A DNA stretch of 64,000 bases, from positions 248,001 through 312,000 of the forward strand of contig NZ_JAEA01000006.1 in assembly GCF_000518665.1 (NCBI RefSeq). Reading direction: 5' to 3'. The notes under the pieces are model-generated. The model was not told the origin of the DNA. It did not search any database and saw nothing but the letters and a program-made list of their open reading frames with translations. Position 1 is the first letter of the stretch, and each line of letters opens with the position of its first letter. This document shows positions 46,714 to 55,478 of this stretch, piece by piece. Origin of the DNA: Microvirga flocculans ATCC BAA-817. Lineage in GTDB: Bacteria > Pseudomonadota > Alphaproteobacteria > Rhizobiales > Beijerinckiaceae. The position numbers and the translations under genes were made by a program.

Positions 46714-47103
46714 ATGAATCAGGCGCTCCGGCTCCAGGCCGACGATCTGCCTTCACTCCCTCCGGCATGCCGGCACATCTCAGGACGACCGCCGCTTATG
46801 AACGCTTCTCTGGACACCCTGGCCGAGCAGATGTTGACACTCGTCGAGATCGTCTCGGCTCAGGAAAAGGACATCAAGTCATTGAAGGAGCAGTGCCGCA
46901 GGCTCGAGGAGCACGACCAGGCCATTGCGGTTGCCTTCACGACGTTCTTTCATGTTCTTTCCGCGGGACGTGTCGCGAAGCTGAGTGAGATTGCGGGCAT
47001 TTTGAATCATATCATCAAGATCGCGGAACAGGAGGGGCGCCCGCCAGAGTCCATCCGGTTCCTACGCGATCTGGCCGGCATGCTTGCCGAGGACCGGGCT
47101 TGA
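46714..47103 (+). CDS. hypothetical protein with coiled-coil segment
   Basis: The 129-residue frame has a likely coiled coil around residues 45-75 (VSAQEKDIKSLKEQCRRLEEH), then a helical half with ILNHIIKIAEQEG. No known domain was recognised and no export signal is seen. Two starts are possible: ATG 46714, just 3 nt after AGGAG, or ATG 46798 (101 residues), with only AGGA 12 nt upstream. The core after 46798 is the better-conserved-looking part. Function unknown. Confidence 0.6.
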   Translation: MNQALRLQADDLPSLPPACRHISGRPPLMNASLDTLAEQMLTLVEIVSAQEKDIKSLKEQCRRLEEHDQAIAVAFTTFFHVLSAGRVAKLSEIAGILNHIIKIAEQEGRPPESIRFLRDLAGMLAEDRA

Positions 47104-47337
47104 TTCAGGTTTCGGACAGGCTTTCGTGTCGAGAAGCTTTTCCGGAATGGAAGAAACTCGTCACATTTAACCCTGCGTTAACCATGCTCCTGCACGGTGA
47201 GAACGCTCCATCACGAGCGGGAGAATGCTTCGACCGAGCATTGTCAGGTGCTGCGTTCCTATAGGTATCGATCCGATGCTCCGGCGCGCCGGCCAACCCG
47301 TGACGGGGTGACTCGCCAGAGACGAAGGAGACTGAAG

Positions 47338-47958
47338 ATGTCGACGGACAGGGCAGGAATTTTCGTCGATCCTGCTAGCGGCGAGCACGCCACAAGGACC
47401 ATCGAGGTGTCCAGCCCGGCGAGCAGGCCTGAAGCGCCCGTTCATCAGATCCGCAGCCGTATCACGGATACCTTCCAGCTCGCCCCGCTGCCCGGAGAAC
47501 AGGATAACCGGCCTCCTGCGCTCGTAGCCCTTTATCGCCGTGTCTCCACGGCTTTCTCGGCGGACGGACGCGAACGCGGCACGCCGGAAAGGTCATCGCG
47601 GCTGATCGATATCAAGGGCACCATCGAAAGCCTCCGGAAGTTCCCGAACGCTTCCCAGCAGAGATTGCTCCTCGAACATGCCAGGACATGCCTGTCGAGC
47701 GAGCGCCAGCAGCTGCTTATGAAGAACGAGTTCACGGAAGGATTCGGACGAATTGAGGCGTGGGTTTTGTCGATCACGGCCTTGGGACTGGTGCTCTTTG
47801 GCGTCCTGAGCATCTTCTGGGCGCTGCCTATCCTTGCCCTCAGCATCGGCCGTTCCTGGTACCTGGACAGACAGTGCAAACGCCGCCTCGAGAAGGTATC
47901 GGACATCGATGCGCTGCTCGGGCGCATCGCGTTTGCATTATCGCGCCTCGGACCGTGA
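47338..47958 (+). CDS. hypothetical protein with C-terminal membrane hairpin
   Basis: The 206-residue frame starts at an ATG with AAGGAG 7 nt upstream. Residues 1-115 are hydrophilic and probably disordered in part. A helical stretch follows, and then a long hydrophobic segment (about 142-170, VLSITALGLVLFGVL and beyond) that can form two membrane helices, followed by a basic tail. No family was recognised. It stands alone upstream of the convergent HtrA-like gene. A cytoplasmic N-terminus with a membrane hairpin is the likely topology. Confidence 0.65.
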   Translation: MSTDRAGIFVDPASGEHATRTIEVSSPASRPEAPVHQIRSRITDTFQLAPLPGEQDNRPPALVALYRRVSTAFSADGRERGTPERSSRLIDIKGTIESLRKFPNASQQRLLLEHARTCLSSERQQLLMKNEFTEGFGRIEAWVLSITALGLVLFGVLSIFWALPILALSIGRSWYLDRQCKRRLEKVSDIDALLGRIAFALSRLGP

Positions 47959-48099
47959 AAGGCGAACCACCTGGAGCGCAAGATCGGCTGGAGCATTCTT
48001 CGGCGAAACGGACCCGGTTCCCCATCAAAGAATGCGGCATGGCAAAGACGAGGGTCGTTTCCACATCGGTGAAAAGTCTCTAGGGAACAGGTTTTCCGA

Positions 48100-49080
48100 T
48101 TACTGGAGGCGTGGTGTTTTCATGAACCTGCCGCGATCGGCAGACCGCACGGTCACGTCGAACCTGTCGCCCTCCCGCTCCAGGCTCAATGGAACATCGA
48201 CCCCGGCATCGCCGAGCGCCCACATCGCGCGATAGAATTCGGCCAGGGACGTCACGGCTTTTCCTGCGACTGCATGAATCCGATCCCCCGATCGAAGACC
48301 GGCCCTCTGCGCGGGGGCCTCGCTGGCCAGGCCGATGATCGTGATTTGGTCATCGTCGGTTTCTGCAACGTAGAAACCCAGCCATGGCCTCGGGGGTCTT
48401 CGTACTCCGCCAATCGTCAGCAGATCGTCGAGGATCGGCTTCAGGAGATCGATCGGAACACTCATGTTGAGGGGGATAGCGTCTCTGCCGGCAGCTTGAT
48501 GCTGAAGCTGGAGCGAGCCGATTCCGACGAGATCGCCACGCGGGCCGATCAAGGCCGCACCGCCCCAATTGGGATGCGCAGGCGCAGTGAAAATCGCGCC
48601 TTCGATCAGGTATTCCCAGTAGCCTGCGAATTCCTGGCAGGCGACGACATGGGCGGCCAGGGCGTGGTTCAGCCCTCCGCTGCCGCCGATCACGACCTGA
48701 TCCCCTGGGAACAAGCGGCGTGAATCGCCAAGGGCCAGCACAGGCACCCCCAAAGGCGCAGACGCCTGCACGAGACCGAAGCCGCTTTCGTAATCATAGG
48801 CCAGGACATGAGCCTGAACCACGCGGCCCCCATTGGTGGAAAGCCAGATCTCTTCGGCCTCGGCGATAAGATACCCAATCGTGACGACCAGACCGTCATC
48901 GCGGATCGCAACGCCCTGCCCACTCCGCTCGACCCCCAGTGTTTCCGCTGTGAAGGCATCCTCCGGCACTCGGGCGCGCAGCGAGACGACGGAACCCAGC
49001 GCCTTCTTGAGATCGTAATCGAGCCCTCTCGGGTCGGGCTGAAACTCAGGAGGGATTTCCCATTCGTCGGTGGATGGCAT
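48100..49080 (-). CDS. HtrA/DegP-like pseudoprotease with PDZ domain
   Basis: The 326-residue protein has a trypsin-like domain of the HtrA type (about 25-215) and a PDZ domain (about 232-320, RPWLGFYVAE to GDRIHAVAGKAV). The three catalytic positions are all changed: Tyr70 replaces His in the TNxHVI-type motif (TIGYLI), Gly100 replaces Asp in the DxxxDLA-type motif, and Trp172 replaces Ser in the GNSGG motif (PNWGG). The protein should therefore not cleave peptides and may act as a chaperone, scaffold or sensor. No signal peptide is visible. Confidence 0.87.
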   Translation of the reverse strand: MPSTDEWEIPPEFQPDPRGLDYDLKKALGSVVSLRARVPEDAFTAETLGVERSGQGVAIRDDGLVVTIGYLIAEAEEIWLSTNGGRVVQAHVLAYDYESGFGLVQASAPLGVPVLALGDSRRLFPGDQVVIGGSGGLNHALAAHVVACQEFAGYWEYLIEGAIFTAPAHPNWGGAALIGPRGDLVGIGSLQLQHQAAGRDAIPLNMSVPIDLLKPILDDLLTIGGVRRPPRPWLGFYVAETDDDQITIIGLASEAPAQRAGLRSGDRIHAVAGKAVTSLAEFYRAMWALGDAGVDVPLSLEREGDRFDVTVRSADRGRFMKTPRLQ

Positions 49081-49253
49081 GAACGGTTCCTCGGCTCCCT
49101 TCCACAGGAGGCCCCACCGTTCAAGATGGCAGGAAAAACCGTCGCTTCAACAGGCTTCCCTCTTTTGCCGCACAAAAGCCCGTGATGCACGTGCGAAAGC
49201 GATTGTCATATGCCCCTGGCAGACCGCCGGGAGATGCGCCGGCAGACATGACG

Positions 49254-49275
49254 AAGGCCGGATCGCTCCGGCCTT
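49254..49275 (-). terminator. hairpin downstream of the globin-coupled receptor gene
   Basis: A perfect 9-bp stem AAGGCCGGA/TCCGGCCTT (49254-49262 with 49267-49275) with a TCGC loop lies 14 nt past the receptor stop on the minus strand. No long T-run follows on either strand. Confidence 0.55.
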
Positions 49276-49289
49276 TGCAAGCGAATGTT

Positions 49290-50624
49290 TTAAACGGCCC
49301 GGGCCGTGACCAGAAACTGCTCGATATCCTGCTTCAGCCGCTGGAGTTGCCGATCCAGGGTCTGCTTGGCGCTGGAGACATGTTGAGCCGCCATGGCCGC
49401 TGAAGCCGTTGACCCGCCCAGGGCCTCGATGCTGCGAACGACGGCATGGGTGTGATCCGTCGTCTGGTTCACGTTGACGGCGATCTCGGACGTGACCGCG
49501 GCCTGCTCCTCGACGGCGGCGGCAATTGCCGTCGCGATGGTGCTGAGCTCTTCCATGATGCGGCCGATATGATCGATATCCGTCACGCTTTGCTGAGTCG
49601 CCTCCTGAATGGCACCGATGCGTGAGCCGATCTCCGTCGTTGCCTTGGCGGTCTGGTTCGCAAGAGTCTTGACCTCCTGCGCAACGACCGCGAAGCCCTT
49701 GCCCATCTCACCCGCACGCGCAGCCTCGATGGTGGCGTTGAGCGCGAGCAGGTTGGTCTGAGCGGCGATCCGCTCGATCAGGTCGACCACATCGCCGATC
49801 TGCCTGGCCTGCTCGGCCAGGCCGTTCACGGATTCCTTCGTCCGTTGGGAGCTTTCAAGCGCATGGCGCGCCACATCGGCCGAACGGCTGGCCTGCTGCC
49901 CGATCTCCCGGACGGAAGCCGCAAGCTCTTCCGTCGCGGCGGCGCCGGATTGCATGTTCAAGGCGGTCTGCTCGGCGGCCGTGGTCACCTGTGCGGCGAG
50001 AGAGCTGGCGCTCTCGGTAGCCGCATCGAGAGCCGTCGCGCTCTCCGACAGGGCTCCGCTGGCCTGCGTCGAGATCTGCAGGGTTTCCTGAACAGCATCG
50101 GAGAAGGCGGATACGGCCTGCGAGAGCATCTCGCCCTTTTTCTGGCGCTCCTGCACGAACGCTTCCTGGTACACGGAAATCGCGAAATCCATGTCCAGCA
50201 TGACAGCCTGGTTCACGGCCATGACCTTGCGGGCCAGAGATGCGCCGCTCAGGCGGTGCTTCTTCGACAGGGCAAGAACGATCTCGTTCAACGCAAAGGC
50301 ATAGCCCCCGATATACCACCGGGGCTCAAGCCCGATCTTGTTGTGAATGAGGCCGATGCGACGAATGCCCTCCACATAGGAGGCATCGAAATTGCCGCTG
50401 AAAAGCCGTCCCCAATGCTGCATCTGAGCGGACACGAGACGGGGCTGCTGCGTCCCGATCAGCTTCGACAGCTGCGGCTGCCGATGCATATGTTCGTAGA
50501 AGCGCTCGAGAATCGTCGGCAGGACGGGAGAAATTTCCTGCCAGATGGAGCGAAGCTCTTGGCACACTCCATCATCGATCCTCATGAACTTGAGCCGTTC
50601 CGCAAGTAGTAAGTCGTGTTCCAA
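49290..50624 (-). CDS. globin-coupled methyl-accepting chemotaxis protein (HemAT-like)
   Basis: The protein (444 residues from the TTG start) has an N-terminal globin sensor (about 5-160), with the presumed proximal haem histidine His94 in GLIHNKIG, and a C-terminal chemoreceptor signalling domain (about 190-444) whose tip reads [17 protein letters not shown]. No membrane span is present, so it is a soluble oxygen or gas sensor as in HemAT. TTG 50624 is preferred because AGGGG lies 8 nt upstream and the globin starts there. ATG 50696, 24 codons further up, has no ribosome site but is possible. Confidence 0.88.
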   Translation of the reverse strand: MEHDLLLAERLKFMRIDDGVCQELRSIWQEISPVLPTILERFYEHMHRQPQLSKLIGTQQPRLVSAQMQHWGRLFSGNFDASYVEGIRRIGLIHNKIGLEPRWYIGGYAFALNEIVLALSKKHRLSGASLARKVMAVNQAVMLDMDFAISVYQEAFVQERQKKGEMLSQAVSAFSDAVQETLQISTQASGALSESATALDAATESASSLAAQVTTAAEQTALNMQSGAAATEELAASVREIGQQASRSADVARHALESSQRTKESVNGLAEQARQIGDVVDLIERIAAQTNLLALNATIEAARAGEMGKGFAVVAQEVKTLANQTAKATTEIGSRIGAIQEATQQSVTDIDHIGRIMEELSTIATAIAAAVEEQAAVTSEIAVNVNQTTDHTHAVVRSIEALGGSTASAAMAAQHVSSAKQTLDRQLQRLKQDIEQFLVTARAV

Positions 50625-50790
50625 AGCTCGTCCCCTACACAATAGGGAAGCCTTAGCGACCGAGGCTTGAGTGAAGCTTGTGAATTCGATGCCCATACGG
50701 GTTTTTGGGACAGTCCAGCGGGAGAAAACGCCCTGTTGCAACCGAACGGGCGGCGAAGCGTTAACCTTAAGCATTGTCGTGGGGTTGCAG

Positions 50791-51090
50791 ATGCCGAACA
50801 AGATTACGAAATTCCATCTCTCCCGCCTGACGCCAGAGGGGGGTCTGAAGGGCCGTGGCAATACGCCGCCTCTTCCGGATGCGGTCCGGGAGCACCTGGG
50901 GCGGACGCTGAGAGCCGATTACTACGAGCGTGGGGACAAGCCTCGCTATCTAGGCGACCCTGCCCTGCCGTCCGAGTTCGATGTTTACCTGTCCCGCCTC
51001 GAGAAGAAGGAGCGGGCGCTCAGGAGCATGCGGATCAGAGAGCACGGCATGAAAGCCGTTGCCAAGGCGCTCTCCAATCTCAACCTGTGA
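50791..51090 (+). CDS. small conserved-looking basic protein, unknown function
   Basis: The 99-residue frame starts with GGGG eight nt upstream of its ATG. It is rich in Arg, Lys, Leu and Pro, without membrane span or signal peptide. The middle segment ([20 protein letters not shown]) and the C-terminal [12 protein letters not shown] look structured. It is divergent from the globin-coupled receptor. I do not recognise a family; no function is proposed. Confidence 0.65.
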   Translation: MPNKITKFHLSRLTPEGGLKGRGNTPPLPDAVREHLGRTLRADYYERGDKPRYLGDPALPSEFDVYLSRLEKKERALRSMRIREHGMKAVAKALSNLNL

Positions 51091-51176
51091 CCATCGGCTT
51101 CAACCGAAACTCCCGCTGACGGGAATATGGAAGCGGCGGCACCGGCCTAAAAACCTGGGCCAAGAGCAGGAAGCTT

Positions 51177-54100
51177 CTAGTACTCCCACTCGAACCCCAA
51201 GCCGACCGAGCTGCCGCCTTCGGCATTCACCTCGCCCTGAGCCTTGAGGCGGCGCGTCAGATCGATATCGACCGTGACACCGCTTTCGTTGGGCTGCGCA
51301 CCGGCTTTCACGCCGACACGGACGTTGTCGCTGATATAACGCGAAACGCCGACCCCAGGACCGCCGCCGGCTCCGACGGTGATGTCGAGACTGTCAACTC
51401 CTAGCGACCGGCGCAGGCTCTCGAAGGCATCGTTGCCCGAGCCGCCGGAGAGCTGTGCGACGGCTTGCGCAAGCTGCAGCGCCTGACCTGCCGACAAACC
51501 TCCGGAGGGCCTCTGGAACAGGATGCGGGAGAGGATCTCGTCCTGCGGCAGGTCGGGCTCTGAGCTGAAGGTGAACTCCGGGCTCGACGCGGGTCCTGTC
51601 ACTCCGATGCGGGCCGTCACGTCTCCAGCCTGCGTCTCGGCGAGGAAATCGAGCGACGGCGTGAGGTCGCCGGAAAAGTCGAGCCTGCCACGCACGAATT
51701 CGATCCTCTGCCCCAGAAGATCGAAGCGTCCCCTGCGGAGTTCGAAAGCGCCGATGGCGACGGGATCCTGACTCGTCCCTTGCAGCTTCAAGTCGCCGCC
51801 GAGTTCGGCGTTGATGCCCCTTCCCCGCACGAAGATCCTGTTCTGCGCCGTCAGCATCAGGTCGAGATCGGCGCGGAAGGGAGCGCCTTTCGCAGAGACG
51901 GATTGCTGCCGCCGCGCGAGAGCGAGGCGCGCTGTCGCAGTCGGCGTCGGCTGCACATGCTTCGTTCCGGGAAGCGGCCTCAGCGTGGTCGGCAGGCGAT
52001 CAGGCACGGCGACGTTCATGGTGATGATGTCGACACGCCCCGCCACCCGTGGCCTGCTCAACAAAGGCCCTGAGAGAGTCAGGTCGAGATCGGCGTTCGC
52101 CTCGACGGTTTGGTTGGAAACGAGCTGAGCGCGAGAGCCGGTGATCCGGATGTCGCCGGGAAGCCCCGCTGCGGGATCGAGGGTGACCCGGCCGCTGGCC
52201 GAAAGGGAACCGCCCTTCGGTGTCTGCGCCGTGAAGCTTTCGATGGAAAGCACCTGCCCGCGCGCCGCGAGACGTCCCGCGATGCCGTTCAACTGAATCC
52301 CCTGCAGAGCATCCGCAAAGCTCGCATTGGCAATCGTGATCGTTCCGTCGATGCGTGGCCCTCTAAGCGGTCCTGCCATGGAGAGATCGAGATTGGCCGC
52401 ACCGGTGAGGCGCTGGCCGGAGGCCGACAGGACATTATTGGCAAGAGCAAGATCGGTGCGGCCGGAAACGCGAAGATCGAGCTCATCGGCAGGATCGATG
52501 GGCACGCTGCCCGCAACCTGCAAGGTCCCGGCGCGTCCGACGGCGATCCGCGCGTCGATGCCTGCGCGCTGGTCGGCGAGCCGCCCCTGTGCCTCGACGG
52601 AAATGGGCGGCAGACCGGCTTGCCGGGTTTCGTTCGTTGCAAGCCCGGCAGCGGTAAGACGGTATGTACCCGTCGGGCTGGTCATCGTTCCTGCAATGGC
52701 GGCATTACCGTTGACAATGCCTGCCAGCCCCAGATCGGGCGCGACGATCTCCGCGGTTTGGAGCGGTACGTTGCGGATGTCGACGGAGAGATCGAGCCTG
52801 TCGCCGACGGTGCCGGACAATGCGATCCGGCCCTGATCGGCGGCGATGACCAGATTGGAGAGAGTGACGGCACCCTTCTGCAGCGTGATCGTCGCAGGCT
52901 GTGCAAGGGCCAGACGTCTGCTGCCGCGCCGGGCCGTGAAGGCTGAAAGCTCGATCCGCGTCGCATCGCCAGGAATGAGACGTCCCTGTGCGTCGAGGTT
53001 GAAGCCCGCTCCGGTGGCGGCAGCGGTAAAGCGCGAGGCATCCGGCGTTCCCTCGGAAACGAAGCGCAGGCTCCTGTAGTTCTGACCGCCGACTGTCAGA
53101 GCATCGGCGGAGACGGTGCCGTCGATTACCGGGTGGCGATAAAGATCCTGACCTGCGAGGTTTGCAGCGAAGTCGCGGACACTCACATCGGCAACCGCGA
53201 AACGAGGCCCGCGCGCCGTGACGGTTGCGTCCTGCCGACCGTCCCGCGCGGCGAGCGACACCGTCGCATCGAGCGATCCATCCAGCTTCGTCAACACGAG
53301 AGGGCTCAGGTCGTCGAAATTGCTGCCGGACAGCGATATCTCGCCCTGGGCCAGCCGGTCGGAGTCGAGGCGGAGACTTCCATGGAGCGCTACGGAGCCG
53401 ATATCGATGGCGAGACGGTCAAGCAGCCATCCGCCATCGGGTGTCTTCGCAAGATGCACGGAGCCCGTCGCGGGCTTGTTTCCCACTTGGCCGTCGAGGG
53501 TGAGGGCCGCTTCGAGCGCGCCCGTCACATCCTGCGCATCGAGAGCGACGGCAAGTCGCGGAACGGAGCGGCCCAAGGCACGGACCTCGCTCACGGTCGC
53601 CGTTCCCGTGACATTCGGCTTCTCCAGGGATCCCGAGAGACGCGCTGCGATGCTCGCCTTGCCTGCCGAGATGCGCGAATCCACCGATCTCAGCTCATCG
53701 ATGGCGATCTCAAGGCCCATATCCGCTGCCGTTTGCGTGGCACGGCCGTCGATGCGGGCATCGAGATGAGCGCCATCGACGCGAAGATTCTCGAACGCGA
53801 AGCCGTTGGGAATGCGGCGCAGGGTGCCTGCGGCCGTCACGGAGGGTCCAAGAAGCCCATCGAGGGCGGGCGTTCCTGTCGCGAGGTCCCGCAACCGGGC
53901 CTCAAAGGCAGCGGCCACATCATACCGGCGCGGATTGCCGGACAGGCGGGCCGTTACAGCCGCGGAACCGCGCAGAGAGCGACCGGCGAGGCCCGAGAAG
54001 GGCGCAAGCGCCGGGATGTCGGCATTCACTGTGCCATCGAGAACGGTCGGCCCCACCCTTCCCGTGAAGCCGGCCTGGGCCGTGGAGGTGGCGATCCGCG

Positions 54101-55478
54101 CCATATCAACACTGGCAACCCCGTCGCGATCGATCATGCCGCGCGAGGCGACCGTGAGCGTCGTTCCGATCGCCCTGGCGAGAGCCCTGTCGGCTGGGCG
54201 TATACCGGAGGCATCGGCATCGATGGAGAAGGAGAAGCGGTCGGGCAGCGAGACATCCTCGGCTGGGCTCATGGCGACCCGAGCGCTCAAGGCATCGAGA
54301 GAACCTTGCGGGAGCCTCACCTCCGCAGCATCGAGCGATCCGTGGATGCGGGGAGCGGTCAGAGGTCCCTGCACGGTTCCATCGAAGTTCAGCCGGGCAA
54401 TCTCCGCTTCGCCCGCGCGCGTCTTCGCTCCATCCGTTGGCAGAGCCCTGGCGGTCAGGGTGAGATCAAGGACCTGGCCGGGGCTCATGGTTCCTGCAAG
54501 CTCGAAGCGCGCGACATTCGACGCGATGCGCACAGGCTGGAACCGGACATTGCCGTCGTCGCCGACCGTGACTCGGCCGACGAGTTGCGTGGTGCCGCGG
54601 AAAACAGGAGCCGCGGGCGCCGGAAGCAGCCCTTCGATGCGGGCTGCAAGATCCACGTTCAGATCATAGGCGGCATTCGCTCTCCTGATCGTCGTCGTGC
54701 CAGCCGCTCCGATGGTCGCGCCTGCGGAAAAGTCGAGACGCGCTGCAAAATCGCTCAAAGGCCCCTGCCCTGCAAGGCTGAGATCGACGGGAGGAAGACC
54801 TGGCAGATTCATGAGCCGCGCTGCGATACCACCCTCCGGCTCCTGGTGCTTCAGATCGAGGGCAAGACGGTTCGTCTGCGGCACATAATCGAGATCGATG
54901 GAGAGCCGCCCCGGGGCATCGAGGCGTCGAGCGGCGAAAGCGAGCCTGAGCCCCTCGGACGGATCGCCGAGTTCGGCGGAGCCCTGCGCGGAAAGCCGCG
55001 CCGAGGTGCCGATCACCGGCTCTCCGAGGATCAGCTCCTGCAGAGCGAAACGATTCACCACAACCTTGACAGGCAGGTCGGGCAGGATCGGCTCGTCGGA
55101 GATCGGCGCGTCTTCCTCTGCCGGCAGCGGCCTGCGCGCGATATCGAGACGATCGACAGTCAGCTCATCGACCTGAAGCCGCCCCCGCAGCAAGGCCGTT
55201 CGACTCCAGACCAGACTGGCCCTGTCGAGGCTGAGCCAGACACCGTTGCGATCCGCAATGCGCACATCGCGGATGACAGCGTTCGAGGACAACGCGCCTT
55301 CGATGCTGCCGATGCTAACGCGCGTGGCCGGAGTCGAGAGCAGACGCGAGATCAGGCTTGCCAGCACGCTCTGGTCGCTCTGCGCCTGACTGGGACGCGA
55401 GGCGATCAGCCAGGACGCAACCAGGGCCGCGGCCACGAGGATGGTCAGAACGGCGAGGGAGCGGATTGGCTTGATCAT
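51177..55478 (-). CDS. tamB: translocation and assembly module inner-membrane component TamB
   Basis: This 1433-residue protein has an N-terminal membrane anchor (about 8-27), a very long repetitive beta-rich region, and a C-terminal TamB (DUF490) domain (about 1090-1433) with RGRGINAELGGDLKL and RGRLDFSGDLTPSLDF. TamB spans the periplasm and works with TamA in outer-membrane protein assembly and lipid transport. Its start overlaps the TamA stop by 1 bp (TGATG junction), so the two are translationally coupled. E. coli TamB is 1259 residues, so this is somewhat longer. Confidence 0.93.
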   Translation of the reverse strand: MIKPIRSLAVLTILVAAALVASWLIASRPSQAQSDQSVLASLISRLLSTPATRVSIGSIEGALSSNAVIRDVRIADRNGVWLSLDRASLVWSRTALLRGRLQVDELTVDRLDIARRPLPAEEDAPISDEPILPDLPVKVVVNRFALQELILGEPVIGTSARLSAQGSAELGDPSEGLRLAFAARRLDAPGRLSIDLDYVPQTNRLALDLKHQEPEGGIAARLMNLPGLPPVDLSLAGQGPLSDFAARLDFSAGATIGAAGTTTIRRANAAYDLNVDLAARIEGLLPAPAAPVFRGTTQLVGRVTVGDDGNVRFQPVRIASNVARFELAGTMSPGQVLDLTLTARALPTDGAKTRAGEAEIARLNFDGTVQGPLTAPRIHGSLDAAEVRLPQGSLDALSARVAMSPAEDVSLPDRFSFSIDADASGIRPADRALARAIGTTLTVASRGMIDRDGVASVDMARIATSTAQAGFTGRVGPTVLDGTVNADIPALAPFSGLAGRSLRGSAAVTARLSGNPRRYDVAAAFEARLRDLATGTPALDGLLGPSVTAAGTLRRIPNGFAFENLRVDGAHLDARIDGRATQTAADMGLEIAIDELRSVDSRISAGKASIAARLSGSLEKPNVTGTATVSEVRALGRSVPRLAVALDAQDVTGALEAALTLDGQVGNKPATGSVHLAKTPDGGWLLDRLAIDIGSVALHGSLRLDSDRLAQGEISLSGSNFDDLSPLVLTKLDGSLDATVSLAARDGRQDATVTARGPRFAVADVSVRDFAANLAGQDLYRHPVIDGTVSADALTVGGQNYRSLRFVSEGTPDASRFTAAATGAGFNLDAQGRLIPGDATRIELSAFTARRGSRRLALAQPATITLQKGAVTLSNLVIAADQGRIALSGTVGDRLDLSVDIRNVPLQTAEIVAPDLGLAGIVNGNAAIAGTMTSPTGTYRLTAAGLATNETRQAGLPPISVEAQGRLADQRAGIDARIAVGRAGTLQVAGSVPIDPADELDLRVSGRTDLALANNVLSASGQRLTGAANLDLSMAGPLRGPRIDGTITIANASFADALQGIQLNGIAGRLAARGQVLSIESFTAQTPKGGSLSASGRVTLDPAAGLPGDIRITGSRAQLVSNQTVEANADLDLTLSGPLLSRPRVAGRVDIITMNVAVPDRLPTTLRPLPGTKHVQPTPTATARLALARRQQSVSAKGAPFRADLDLMLTAQNRIFVRGRGINAELGGDLKLQGTSQDPVAIGAFELRRGRFDLLGQRIEFVRGRLDFSGDLTPSLDFLAETQAGDVTARIGVTGPASSPEFTFSSEPDLPQDEILSRILFQRPSGGLSAGQALQLAQAVAQLSGGSGNDAFESLRRSLGVDSLDITVGAGGGPGVGVSRYISDNVRVGVKAGAQPNESGVTVDIDLTRRLKAQGEVNAEGGSSVGLGFEWEY

